Positions 28,954 through 38,609 of a stretch of 64,000 nt of DNA are shown here, piece by piece. The notes under the pieces were generated by a model. It was not told the origin of the DNA, made no database searches, and saw nothing but the letters and a program-made list of their open reading frames with translations. Source of the DNA: an uncultured Butyrivibrio sp. (GTDB taxonomy: Bacteria > Bacillota > Clostridia > Lachnospirales > Lachnospiraceae); NCBI GenBank assembly GCA_945928575.1, contig CAMENP010000010.1, forward strand, positions 1 through 64,000, given 5' to 3'. The number at the start of each line of letters is the position of its first letter. Within the stretch, counting starts at the first letter, position 1. The translations under genes were made by a program, and so were the position numbers.

Positions 28954-30087
28954 ATGAAGAAAATTGCAATTCTCGGGTCAACGGGTTCGATGGGAACCCA
29001 GACCCTTGATGTTGTCCGTAAAAATAAAGATATTGAGGTGCTGGCACTTGCGGCCGGTTCCAATGTTAAGGCTTTGGCTGAGCAGATTAGAGAATTCAGA
29101 CCAAAGCTTGTTTGTATTGCAAAGGAAGAAAGCATCAGTGAATTAAAACTTCTTACTAATGACATCCCTTATGAGATATGTTACGGAACTGAAGGACTTG
29201 TGCGTGTTGCTACATATGATGATGTCGAGATTCTTGTCACAGCGATAGTCGGAATGATAGGAATTGTTCCTACTATTGAGGCGATTAAAGCCGGTAAGGA
29301 CATTGCGCTTGCGAATAAAGAAACATTGGTAACTGCAGGACACATAATTATGCCGCTTGCGAAAGAGTATAATGTAAGAATTCTGCCGGTGGACAGTGAA
29401 CATAGTGCTATTTTCCAGTCACTTAACGGTGAAAATCCGTCAACTATAGAAAAAATACTTCTCACAGCGTCAGGCGGACCGTTCAGAGGAAGAACAATTG
29501 ATGAGATGCGCGATGTCAGAGTTGAGGATGCCCTTAAGCATCCGAACTGGTCGATGGGTCATAAAATAACCATCGATTCGGCTACAATGGTCAACAAGGG
29601 ACTGGAAGTTATGGAAGCAAGATGGCTGTTCGGCGTTGATATAGATGATGTGACGGTTGTGGTACAGCCGCAGAGTGTTATTCATTCAATGGTCCAGTTT
29701 ATTGACGGAAGTATTATTGCACAGCTCGGCTGCCCGGATATGAGACTGCCCATACAGTATGCACTTTATTATCCGGAGAGAAAGCCAATGGATATAGCAA
29801 GGCTTGATTTTGCCAGGCTTGCTTCAATAACTTTTGAAGCACCGGATATGGTTAATTTTAAGGGTCTTGCATTAGCATATAAGGCAGGACGCAAGGGTGG
29901 AAATCTTCCGACAATACTCAATGCTGCCAATGAATTTGCGGTTGCGCTCTTCCTTGACAGGAAGTGCGGTTTTCTTGACATAACAGATATGATTGAAAAA
30001 GCAATGGATTGCATACAATATATAGATAATCCTGATGTTAATGATATACTTGACACAGAGAAAGCAGTTTATGAATTTTTGAGGTAA
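28954..30087 (+). CDS. dxr: 1-deoxy-D-xylulose-5-phosphate reductoisomerase
   Basis: ILGSTGSMGTQTLDVVR, LANKETLVTAG, PVDSEHSAIFQ, LTASGGPFRG. Confidence 0.97.
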   Translation: MKKIAILGSTGSMGTQTLDVVRKNKDIEVLALAAGSNVKALAEQIREFRPKLVCIAKEESISELKLLTNDIPYEICYGTEGLVRVATYDDVEILVTAIVGMIGIVPTIEAIKAGKDIALANKETLVTAGHIIMPLAKEYNVRILPVDSEHSAIFQSLNGENPSTIEKILLTASGGPFRGRTIDEMRDVRVEDALKHPNWSMGHKITIDSATMVNKGLEVMEARWLFGVDIDDVTVVVQPQSVIHSMVQFIDGSIIAQLGCPDMRLPIQYALYYPERKPMDIARLDFARLASITFEAPDMVNFKGLALAYKAGRKGGNLPTILNAANEFAVALFLDRKCGFLDITDMIEKAMDCIQYIDNPDVNDILDTEKAVYEFLR

Positions 30088-30091
30088 GCTT

Positions 30092-31372
30092 ATGAAATAT
30101 GTTATCGCTTTTTTGGTACTTAGTATTATTATAATAGTACATGAGCTGGGACATTTTATTGTTGCAAAAGCAAGCGGTGTTACCGTAACGGAATTTTCAC
30201 TCGGAATGGGTCCGAGATTATTGAAATTCAAGCATAAAGGAACGATGTACAGCATCAAATTATTCCTTTTTGGCGGCTCATGCCAGATGCTTGGGGAAGA
30301 TGAAGATAACAGCAGTGACGGATCATTCAATTCCAAATCAGTATGGAAGAGAATGGCGATTGTTGTGGCGGGACCGCTTTTTAATTTTGTACTGGCTTTT
30401 GTATTATCGGTTGTTATACTTGGCAAAATCGGATATGATCCGTGTGTTGTATACAGTGTGGATGAAGGCTCGGCCGCTGAACAGGCCGGACTTGAGGCCG
30501 GTGACAGGATAGTTAAAATTGACCATACCAAGGTTAATTTCTACGGAGATTACAGTTTATGGCTTACTGAGAATGAGGGCGAAGTTATGCATATAACATA
30601 TGTGCGTGACGGAGAGAAACACAATACAACGCTTGTTCCTGAATATGTGGATGAAGATGTCTACCAGATGGGTGTGCTTATGGATCGGGATAATCCGGTC
30701 ATATCATCCGTAAGCAAAGATTCGCCGGCAGAAAGCGCCGGAATCAAAAGCGGAGATAAAATACTCAGTATCAACGGAACTGCTGTAAGCATAACTGATG
30801 AGGTCAGCCCGTTGGTAAATGCATCCGGTGACAGTGAACTGACACTTGTTGTCGAACGTGACGGAAGTGAAGTTACAATAAAGATTACACCGAATAAGGT
30901 GCATCAGACATATTATAATCTTGGCATGTATATGTCGGCGGCAAGGGAAAAATTAAATCCCGCAGGCACGATTGAATATTCATTTAAGAATGTCGGATAC
31001 TGGATTAAAGCTGTGTTTAAGAGCTTTAAACTTCTTTTTACCGGCAAAGTTTCCGCAAATGATGTTTCGGGCCCGGTCGGAATAGTTTCCGCAATCGGTA
31101 ATGTTGTTACCGAGAGTAAGAGCGATGGCGTGCTGTATGTTATTTTAAATCTCCTTAACTGGAGTGTTATGATAAGTGCCAACCTGGGAGTTATGAACCT
31201 GTTACCAATACCGGCTCTTGACGGAGGACGGCTTGTGTTTCTTATAATAGAAGCAATAAGGCGTAAACCTGTTCCGAGAGAGAAAGAAGGAATGGTGCAT
31301 TTTGTCGGAATTGTGCTTCTGATGGTATTGATGGTTGTTATTATGGCAAATGATATTCGCAAATTATTCTGA
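30092..31372 (+). CDS. rseP: RIP metalloprotease RseP (site-2 protease)
   Basis: HELGHFIVAKASGV zinc motif, two PDZ regions, NLLPIPALDGGRL. Confidence 0.95.
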   Translation: MKYVIAFLVLSIIIIVHELGHFIVAKASGVTVTEFSLGMGPRLLKFKHKGTMYSIKLFLFGGSCQMLGEDEDNSSDGSFNSKSVWKRMAIVVAGPLFNFVLAFVLSVVILGKIGYDPCVVYSVDEGSAAEQAGLEAGDRIVKIDHTKVNFYGDYSLWLTENEGEVMHITYVRDGEKHNTTLVPEYVDEDVYQMGVLMDRDNPVISSVSKDSPAESAGIKSGDKILSINGTAVSITDEVSPLVNASGDSELTLVVERDGSEVTIKITPNKVHQTYYNLGMYMSAAREKLNPAGTIEYSFKNVGYWIKAVFKSFKLLFTGKVSANDVSGPVGIVSAIGNVVTESKSDGVLYVILNLLNWSVMISANLGVMNLLPIPALDGGRLVFLIIEAIRRKPVPREKEGMVHFVGIVLLMVLMVVIMANDIRKLF

Positions 31373-32445
31373 TGGAGGATAATCAGGTGTACAGAGATAA
31401 TACGAAGAAAATCAAAATCGGAGACAGATATATCGGAGGCGGTAATCCGATTCTTATACAGTCAATGACAAATACGAGAACGGAAGATGTTGATGCGACG
31501 GTTGCTCAGATCCTTAAACTTGAAAAGGCGGGATGCGAGATTATACGATCCACAGTTCCCACGGAAGAAGCTGCCAAAGCAATTGCCGGAATAAAAAAGC
31601 GTATTCATATACCGATTGTTGCCGATATTCATTTTGATTACCGTATGGCAATTATGGCTATAGAGAACGGTGCAGACAAAATTCGCATAAATCCAGGTAA
31701 TATCGGCAGCCGCGACAGAATAAAGGCTGTTGTCGACTGTGCCAGGGAACATAATATCCCGATACGCGTCGGTGTAAACAGCGGTTCCCTTGAAAAAGAT
31801 ATTATCGCCAAATACGGCGGTGTAACCGCTGAAGGACTTGTTGAAAGTGCTTTGGATAAGGTTCATATTATAGAAGATATGGGATATGATAATCTGGTTG
31901 TAAGCATCAAATCATCCGATGTTATGATGTGTGTAAAAGCACATGAAGTAATAGCCGGCAAATGCATGTATCCTTTGCATGTCGGTATCACGGAAGCGGG
32001 AACGCTGTATTCCGGAAATATTAAATCAGCAATCGGACTCGGACTTATACTCGGTCAGGGAATCGGAGATACAATAAGAGTATCCCTTACGGGTGACCCG
32101 GCAGAAGAAATACGCTCGGCCAAAATGATCCTTAAAACACTTGGCCTCAGAAAAGGCGGTATAGAAGTTGTATCATGTCCTACATGCGGAAGAACGAAGA
32201 TCAATCTCATTGCGCTTGCTGATAAAGTTGAGAAGATGGTACAGAACTATGACCTTGATATTAAAGTGGCCGTTATGGGTTGTGCCGTCAACGGGCCCGG
32301 CGAAGCTAAGGAAGCGGACATAGGAATTGCCGGTGGAGACGGAGAAGGTCTTCTTATCAAAAAAGGACAAATAATAAAAAAAGTTCCGGAAGACGGACTT
32401 TTGGACTGCCTTAAGGAAGAATTGAATAATTGGGAAAGGATTTAG
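31372..32445 (+). CDS. ispG: 4-hydroxy-3-methylbut-2-enyl diphosphate synthase (flavodoxin-dependent)
   Basis: PILIQSMTNTRTEDVDATVAQI, SCPTCGRTKIN, GCAVNGPGEAKEADIGIAGG. Confidence 0.97.
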   Translation: MEDNQVYRDNTKKIKIGDRYIGGGNPILIQSMTNTRTEDVDATVAQILKLEKAGCEIIRSTVPTEEAAKAIAGIKKRIHIPIVADIHFDYRMAIMAIENGADKIRINPGNIGSRDRIKAVVDCAREHNIPIRVGVNSGSLEKDIIAKYGGVTAEGLVESALDKVHIIEDMGYDNLVVSIKSSDVMMCVKAHEVIAGKCMYPLHVGITEAGTLYSGNIKSAIGLGLILGQGIGDTIRVSLTGDPAEEIRSAKMILKTLGLRKGGIEVVSCPTCGRTKINLIALADKVEKMVQNYDLDIKVAVMGCAVNGPGEAKEADIGIAGGDGEGLLIKKGQIIKKVPEDGLLDCLKEELNNWERI

Positions 32446-32454
32446 TGATATTAC

Positions 32455-35400
32455 ATGGAAGAGAAAAAGTTTTTTGAGACTTTTCCTACACTTCATCTTA
32501 ATAAAAGAATAGAGCAGATATTCTCAGAGGCCATAGTCACGCATATATGCATGAATGGCCAGAGAACCTGCGTGAAAATATATGTAAGATTTCAAAGGCT
32601 TATCGGACGGGATATAATCGCAGATGTCGAAAATGAAATAAGACGTCAGATAAAGCCTTTTTTGGGAATGCAGGTAATTATAAAGGAAAAATTTGAATTA
32701 TCAAGCCTTCACACACCTGAGACGATTCTGGAAGAATACAGGGACAGCATTCTTTATGAGCTTGGCAAAGACAGCATGATCAAGCAGCAGATTTATAAGA
32801 ATGCCAAGATAGAAATTAAAGATGATAATAATATTATTATGTCAACTCAGGGAACTTTCGTGGCAAAAAGATATGCAGATGAAATCTGTGGTGCGATATC
32901 AGATATGATGTTAAACCGTTTTGGATATGAAGTTAATGTTGTAACAGAGTATACGGAAGTTAAAGAAAGCAGGCACAGTAAGGAAGCTGAGTATAAGCTC
33001 GAACAGATGGTACATGAAATATCAGAGAGAGCACATAAGAATCCGGCGCATAAAGTTGATGAAGAAAACAGTACGGTTGAGGCATCTGAAAGTACCAGGA
33101 AACCTGAAATGCCGGTTCCGGAACCTGAGAAACCAAAGCAAAGGGCCGATGGCGGAAATAATTACAAATCCAATAAAGAATTTAAGAGAGACAGTTCAGA
33201 CTTCAGACGTTCGGTAAAACGTTCTGACAATCCTGATGTTATATATGGCAGGGATTTTGATGGCGATGCGATTAATCTTGACACGGTTGTCGGAGAGATG
33301 GGAGAAATTATTTTCCGCGGTCAGATCATGAATGCGGACAAGCGTGAACTCAGAAGCGGTAAAGTTATATTTATGTTTGATATAACGGATTTTACCGATT
33401 CGATATCCGTTAAGATGTTTATGATGCCGGAGCAGCTTGAAGAAGTGGAGAAAGACCTTAAACCCGGTACATTCGTGCGCGTTAAGGGCGTAACGACAAT
33501 AGACCGATTCTCGGGTGAACTTACGATCGGTTCGGTTTCCGGCATAATGAAATCATCTGATTTCAGGGTAAAACGTACGGACATGGCGCTTGAGAAAAGA
33601 GTGGAACTTCACTGTCATACCAAAATGAGCGAACTTGATGGTGTGTCGGATGTGTCTGCGATAGTCAAACAGGCCGCAGGATGGGGACATCCGGCTCTTG
33701 CGATAACGGATCATGGTGTTGTTCAGGCTTTTACGGAAGCATTTCACACCAAGTTAGATAATAAAGATTTTAAAATAATATATGGCGTCGAGGCGTATCT
33801 GGTAGATGACCTTAAACGTATAATTGAGGATCCGAGGGGACAGAATTTTGATGATACATATGTAATTTTCGACCTTGAGACAACAGGATTGTCGCCTGTT
33901 AATGACCGGATAATCGAAATCGGTGCCGTTAAGATGTGTGAAGGCAAGATAACGGACCGTTTCTCGACATTTGTTAATCCGCAGATACCGATTCCGTTCA
34001 ATATCGAAAGTCTTACAGGTATCAGTGATTCAATGGTTGAAAATGCCAGAACAATAGAAGAGATACTTCCGGAATTCCTTGATTTCTGCGGGAATGCCGT
34101 TATGGTTGCGCATAATGCGGGTTTTGATGTTGGTTTTATCAAGGAGAAATCAGACACGATCCTTGGCAGAAAGTTTGAATGTACTGTCGTGGATACGGTT
34201 GCGCTTTCAAGGGCGTTACTTCCGTCGCTCGGTAAATTTACACTTGACCATGTGGCCAAAGCGCTTGGTGTTCCGCCGTTCAATCATCATCGTGCGGTGG
34301 ATGATGCCGAGGCCTGTGCGGACATTTTTGTGGCATTGATTGATAAACTGAGGGCACGCGGTATCAATGACCTTGATTCCATCAACGAGGTTGAAGAATT
34401 TAATGTAAATGCTATCAGAAAAGCTAAGTCATACCACGCAATAATTCTGGCATCTTCGGAAGAGGGCAGGATCAATCTGTACAGACTGGTTTCAATGTCA
34501 CATCTTACGTATTTTAATAAAAGACCGAGAATCCCGAAGAGTGAAATCCTTAAACACCGCGAGGGTCTTATACTTGGCTCGGCATGCGAGGCGGGAGAAC
34601 TGTATCAGGCTTTATTGCACCGTGCATCCAAGGAAGAGATAGTGCGTCTGGTCAATTTCTATGACTACCTTGAAATACAGCCTCTTGGCAATAACCATTT
34701 CATGATAGAAGATCAGAAGCTGCCGCAGATTCAGTCGGATGCCGATTTAATTAAGATTAATGAAGAGATAGTAAGGCTCGGAGATGAGCTTGATAAGCCG
34801 GTTGTGGCTACATGTGATGTACATTTTCTTAATCCCGAAGACGAAATATACAGACGTATAATTATGAAAGGCCAGGGCTTTAATGACGCCGATAACCAGG
34901 CACCGTTATATCTGCGCACAACGGAGGAAATGCTTGCAGAGTTCCAGTATCTCGGTGAAGAAAAAGCATACGAAGTTGTTGTTACCAATACGCGTAAAAT
35001 AAGCGATATGTGCGAGCGTATTGAGCCGGTCCGTCCGGATAAGTGTCCGCCTGTAATCCCGAATTCCGATGAGACACTCAGAGAAATCTGCTACAACAGT
35101 GCTCATAAATTATACGGACCTGACCTTCCGCAAATTGTATCGGACAGGCTTGAAAGAGAACTTACATCAATTATTTCAAACGGTTACTCGGTTATGTACA
35201 TAATTGCCCAGAAACTTGTGTGGAAATCCAATGAGGACGGATATCTTGTCGGTTCAAGAGGTTCCGTAGGTTCTTCTTTTGCAGCGACGATGTCCGGAAT
35301 TACCGAGGTTAACCCGTTAAGTCCGCATTATCTGTGCCCGGAATGTTATTATTGTGATTTTGACAGTCCGGAGGTTAAGGCATTTGCCGGCGGTGCCGGA

Positions 35401-36963
35401 TGTGATATGCCCGATAAAATCTGCCCGGTATGCGGACATAAGTTAAACAAAGAGGGATTTGACATTCCGTTTGAGACATTCCTTGGTTTCAACGGTGATA
35501 AGGAACCTGATATTGACCTTAATTTTTCCGGTGAATATCAGGCAAAAGCCCATGCCTACGTCGAGGTTATTTTCGGCGAGGGCCAGACCTTCAAAGCTGG
35601 AACGGTAGGTACGCTTGCCGACAAGACAATGTACGGATATGTCAAAAAATATTTTGAAGAAAAGGGCGAGCGTAAAAGAGACTGCGAAATCAACAGAATA
35701 GTAGCCGGAGGTGTCGGTGTAAAGCGTTCGACAGGACAGCATCCGGGAGGAATCATCGTTCTTCCTTACGGACAGGAGATCCATTCATTTACACCAATCC
35801 AGCATCCGGCCAACGATATGACAAGCAATATCGTCACAACGCATTTCGATTACCACAGTATCGACCATAACTTGTTAAAACTTGATATACTTGGCCATGA
35901 TGATCCTACGATGATTCGTATGCTTCAGGACCTCACGAAGATGGATCCGAGGACGATTCCGCTTGACAGCCCGGAGGTCATGAGCCTGTTCCAGAGTACG
36001 GAGGTGCTCCAAATATCGCCTGAGGATATTGGGGGAACCAAGCTCGGATGTCTTGGAATACCGGAGTTTGGAACGGATTTTGCCATGCAGATGCTTATAG
36101 ACACACAGCCAAAGCATTTTTCCGACCTTGTACGAATTGCCGGTCTGTCTCACGGTACGGACGTATGGCTTGGCAACGCCCAGACACTTATCGAAGAGGG
36201 TAAGGCCACGATTTCAACCGCAATATGTACCAGAGATGATATCATGGTTTATCTTATCAACAAAGGCCTTGAGGCCGGAACTGCATTCAAAATAATGGAA
36301 AATGTCCGTAAAGGTAATGTAGCCAAGGGCAAATGCGATAAGTGGCCCGAGTGGAAAGCTGAGATGGAGGCGCACGGCGTTCCTGACTGGTACATATGGT
36401 CCTGCCAGAAAATCAAATACATGTTCCCTAAGGCGCATGCTGCCGCATATGTTATGATGGCATGGCGTATTGCTTACTGCAAGGTGTTTTTCCCGCTGGA
36501 GTATTACGCTTCATATTATAGTATCAGAGCTGATAACTTTTCGTATGAGCTTATGTGCTTCGGCAAGGAAAAACTTGACTATTACATCAATGATTATAAA
36601 AAGCGAGCAGATGCAAAACAGCTTTCTCCGAAGGAGGAGGGTCAGCTTAAGGATATGCGAATTGTGCAGGAAATGTATGCAAGAGGATTTGATTTTATGC
36701 CGATAGACCTTTACAAATCACATTCTCGTAATTTCCAGATCGTTGACGGCAAACTCCTTCCGCCTTTCAAGTCTATAGACGGTCTGGGTGAGGCGGCATC
36801 GGATGGTATTTATGAGGCTGCCAAGAACGGAGTGTTCTTGTCCAAGGAGGATTTTATAAGCCGTTCCAAAGTTTCAAAGACTAGTGCGGCACTTATGGCT
36901 GACTTGGGAATTTTAAGCGGATTGCCGGAAAGCAACCAGTTGTCATTATTTGATATGTTTTAA
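32455..36963 (+). CDS. polC: DNA polymerase III subunit alpha, Gram-positive PolC type
   Basis: 1502 aa with PHP domain (ELHCHTKMSELDGVSD), embedded 3'-5' exonuclease (VIFDLETTGLSPVNDRIIEIGAV) and polymerase domain (RGSVGSSFAATM, DIDLNFSGEYQ). Confidence 0.98.
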   Translation: MEEKKFFETFPTLHLNKRIEQIFSEAIVTHICMNGQRTCVKIYVRFQRLIGRDIIADVENEIRRQIKPFLGMQVIIKEKFELSSLHTPETILEEYRDSILYELGKDSMIKQQIYKNAKIEIKDDNNIIMSTQGTFVAKRYADEICGAISDMMLNRFGYEVNVVTEYTEVKESRHSKEAEYKLEQMVHEISERAHKNPAHKVDEENSTVEASESTRKPEMPVPEPEKPKQRADGGNNYKSNKEFKRDSSDFRRSVKRSDNPDVIYGRDFDGDAINLDTVVGEMGEIIFRGQIMNADKRELRSGKVIFMFDITDFTDSISVKMFMMPEQLEEVEKDLKPGTFVRVKGVTTIDRFSGELTIGSVSGIMKSSDFRVKRTDMALEKRVELHCHTKMSELDGVSDVSAIVKQAAGWGHPALAITDHGVVQAFTEAFHTKLDNKDFKIIYGVEAYLVDDLKRIIEDPRGQNFDDTYVIFDLETTGLSPVNDRIIEIGAVKMCEGKITDRFSTFVNPQIPIPFNIESLTGISDSMVENARTIEEILPEFLDFCGNAVMVAHNAGFDVGFIKEKSDTILGRKFECTVVDTVALSRALLPSLGKFTLDHVAKALGVPPFNHHRAVDDAEACADIFVALIDKLRARGINDLDSINEVEEFNVNAIRKAKSYHAIILASSEEGRINLYRLVSMSHLTYFNKRPRIPKSEILKHREGLILGSACEAGELYQALLHRASKEEIVRLVNFYDYLEIQPLGNNHFMIEDQKLPQIQSDADLIKINEEIVRLGDELDKPVVATCDVHFLNPEDEIYRRIIMKGQGFNDADNQAPLYLRTTEEMLAEFQYLGEEKAYEVVVTNTRKISDMCERIEPVRPDKCPPVIPNSDETLREICYNSAHKLYGPDLPQIVSDRLERELTSIISNGYSVMYIIAQKLVWKSNEDGYLVGSRGSVGSSFAATMSGITEVNPLSPHYLCPECYYCDFDSPEVKAFAGGAGCDMPDKICPVCGHKLNKEGFDIPFETFLGFNGDKEPDIDLNFSGEYQAKAHAYVEVIFGEGQTFKAGTVGTLADKTMYGYVKKYFEEKGERKRDCEINRIVAGGVGVKRSTGQHPGGIIVLPYGQEIHSFTPIQHPANDMTSNIVTTHFDYHSIDHNLLKLDILGHDDPTMIRMLQDLTKMDPRTIPLDSPEVMSLFQSTEVLQISPEDIGGTKLGCLGIPEFGTDFAMQMLIDTQPKHFSDLVRIAGLSHGTDVWLGNAQTLIEEGKATISTAICTRDDIMVYLINKGLEAGTAFKIMENVRKGNVAKGKCDKWPEWKAEMEAHGVPDWYIWSCQKIKYMFPKAHAAAYVMMAWRIAYCKVFFPLEYYASYYSIRADNFSYELMCFGKEKLDYYINDYKKRADAKQLSPKEEGQLKDMRIVQEMYARGFDFMPIDLYKSHSRNFQIVDGKLLPPFKSIDGLGEAASDGIYEAAKNGVFLSKEDFISRSKVSKTSAALMADLGILSGLPESNQLSLFDMF

Positions 36964-37023
36964 AAATAAGATTTGCAAGCGACGGCATAATGCTTTATTA
37001 TTAGATTAGAAGGAGACCATATC

Positions 37024-37485
37024 ATGAAGAGATTTACGAGAATATCAATGGCACTTTTGATGTGCGTTATTTTGACTGCGTTAGCGGGATGCAGTAAGAT
37101 ATCGCGCATAAAGAACAGCATTTCAGGCGATAAATTCACCGAGATTGCAGAGAATTACGGACTTGAAGTTGAGAAGAAAGATAATTCATCCGTGACGACT
37201 TATATAGCTCAGGGTAATGATATATATGCGGAGTTTTATGTTTTTGACAAGAACTCCTATGTTACAACGAGTTACCAGTACATTACAGGTAATATTGAGT
37301 CGGCTTTTGAGAATATTTCGGCTGAGCCGGAGACAAGGGACGGCGAGTATCCGAGATTCCAGATGAAGGCGGATTCCCTGAATGCTGTGGCTTCTGTAAT
37401 CGGAAATACAATGGTATATGTTTATTCCACATCAGCATCGGGAATTGATAATGTGGATGAATTTATGGAGAAAGTCGGCTATTAA
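37024..37485 (+). CDS. Putative small lipoprotein of unknown function
   Basis: Signal peptide with lipobox LAGCSK; SD AGAAGGAG upstream. Confidence 0.7.
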   Translation: MKRFTRISMALLMCVILTALAGCSKISRIKNSISGDKFTEIAENYGLEVEKKDNSSVTTYIAQGNDIYAEFYVFDKNSYVTTSYQYITGNIESAFENISAEPETRDGEYPRFQMKADSLNAVASVIGNTMVYVYSTSASGIDNVDEFMEKVGY

Positions 37486-37508
37486 TACAGCGGATAGAGG
37501 TAGTGTCT

Positions 37509-38072
37509 ATGGAGAATGGTTTAAGGTACAAGGAGGCTCTCCAGTTCGCGATGGAGGCACATGCGGGTGCATTCAGAAAGGGAACCAATATTCCCTATAT
37601 TGAGCATGCTATAGAGACATCCAGGATTGCATCTATGATGACGGATGATGAAGATGTCATTATTGCGGCGCTCCTGCATGATGTCATAGAAGATACTGAC
37701 CGCACTGCGGCAGACATTGAGGAACGTTTCGGAAGCCGTGTTGCCAGACTGGTTACACTTGAGAGTGAGAACAAACGCCGCGACCGTTCGGCTGAATCCA
37801 CTTGGCTTATCCGGAAACAGGAGACCATAGACCACCTTAAGACTGCAGAGCATGATGTCAAGCTTATAGCACTTGCGGACAAGCTTTCCAATATGCGTTT
37901 AAGCCTGGTCAGACACCGCACCGAAGGCGATGATATGTGGAAACATTTCAACGAGAAGAGTAAGGAGCGTCAGGCCTGGTATTACAGAAGCATTGCAGAG
38001 GCCACCAAAGAGTTCGCCGATACAGCATTGTGGAAGGAGTATGTCCATCTGTGCGATGAGGTATTTGGTTGA
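37509..38072 (+). CDS. HD-domain phosphohydrolase (RelA/SpoT HD-like)
   Basis: IEHAIETSRIAS...IIAALLHDVIEDTD...LIALADKLSNMR. Start 37503 or 37509. Confidence 0.88.
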   Translation: MENGLRYKEALQFAMEAHAGAFRKGTNIPYIEHAIETSRIASMMTDDEDVIIAALLHDVIEDTDRTAADIEERFGSRVARLVTLESENKRRDRSAESTWLIRKQETIDHLKTAEHDVKLIALADKLSNMRLSLVRHRTEGDDMWKHFNEKSKERQAWYYRSIAEATKEFADTALWKEYVHLCDEVFG

Positions 38073-38128
38073 TTTGTAGGAATAATTCAAACATTTTATA
38101 ATTTTTTGAAAATTTTTAAAAAAAGTAC

Positions 38129-38157
38129 TTGCATTTTTCTCTGACATATAGTATTAT
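38129..38157 (+). promoter_or_regulatory. Promoter of tRNA-Glu
   Basis: TTGCAT (38129-38134), 17-nt spacer, TATTAT (38152-38157). Confidence 0.65.
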
Positions 38158-38176
38158 ACTCAAGTACCACACAGAT

Positions 38177-38248
38177 GGCCAATTGGTCAAGCGGTTAAGA
38201 CGCCGCCCTCTCACGGCGGAAACAGGGGTTCGATTCCCCTATTGGCTA
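38177..38248 (+). tRNA. tRNA-Glu (anticodon CTC)
   Basis: GGCCAATTGGTCAAGCGGTTAAGACGCCGCCCTCTCACGGCGGAAACAGGGGTTCGATTCCCCTATTGGCTA: cloverleaf folds (acceptor GGCCAAT/ATTGGCT, anticodon stem CCGCC/GGCGG with loop CTCTCAC, T-loop TTCGATT); CCA not encoded. Confidence 0.96.
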
Positions 38249-38280
38249 CTAATTGTATTTATATACAGCCCAACCCATTA

Positions 38281-38310
38281 TTCCGAATCAATGCGATTCG
38301 GAATTTTTTT
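38281..38310 (+). terminator. Rho-independent terminator of tRNA-Glu
   Basis: TTCCGAATC AATGC GATTCGGAA TTTTTTT, perfect 9-bp stem. Confidence 0.9.
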
Positions 38311-38342
38311 GCATTCAGGACTGTTTTGCTGCTCTGAGTTGA

Positions 38343-38523
38343 GGAGGAATCTACAAATGGGGAAGTCGGTGTGGGGGATAGGTAGAGAGATTCCCTGTGA
38401 CTAGCGGAGAAATCTACAAAAGATGAAGTCATTGAGGGGCATAGGTAGAAAACTTCCTTGTGACCGGCGGGGAAATCTACAAAAGAGGAAGTCATCGAGG
38501 GGCATAGGTAGAAAACCCCGCTG
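38343..38523. repeat. Three tandem ~63-bp repeats, each able to form a hairpin
   Basis: Core AAATCTACAAAAGAkGAAGTCATyGAGGGGCATAGGTAGAAAA in units 2 and 3, diverged in unit 1; invariant inner CTAC/GTAG pairing and variable outer stems GGAAT/ATTCC, GGAG/TTCC, CGGCGGGG/CCCCGCTG. Confidence 0.8.
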
Positions 38524-38541
38524 CCCGTCAGATAAATCTCA

Positions 38542-38570
38542 TTGCCAATTCCTTCCCGCAATGCTACAAT
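38542..38570 (+). promoter_or_regulatory. Promoter of LRR protein gene
   Basis: TTGCCA (38542-38547), 17-nt spacer, TACAAT (38565-38570); SD AAGGAGG before ATG 38610. Confidence 0.65.
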
Positions 38571-38609
38571 TATTATATCTATAAATCACGGACAACAAGG
38601 AGGTACAGC

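Noticed and set aside
29872-30531. 219-aa minus-strand ORF
   Set aside because: Antisense across dxr/rseP; no coherent domain and spans two real genes.
38177-38310. tRNA-Glu as an integration site of a genomic island
   Set aside because: No integrase, no duplicated 3' tRNA fragment and no atypical gene block nearby; only the small hairpin repeats follow.
38343-38523. Possible CRISPR array
   Set aside because: Only three units of ~63 bp with similarity across nearly the whole unit, no distinct unique spacers and no cas genes; better described as tandem hairpin repeats.
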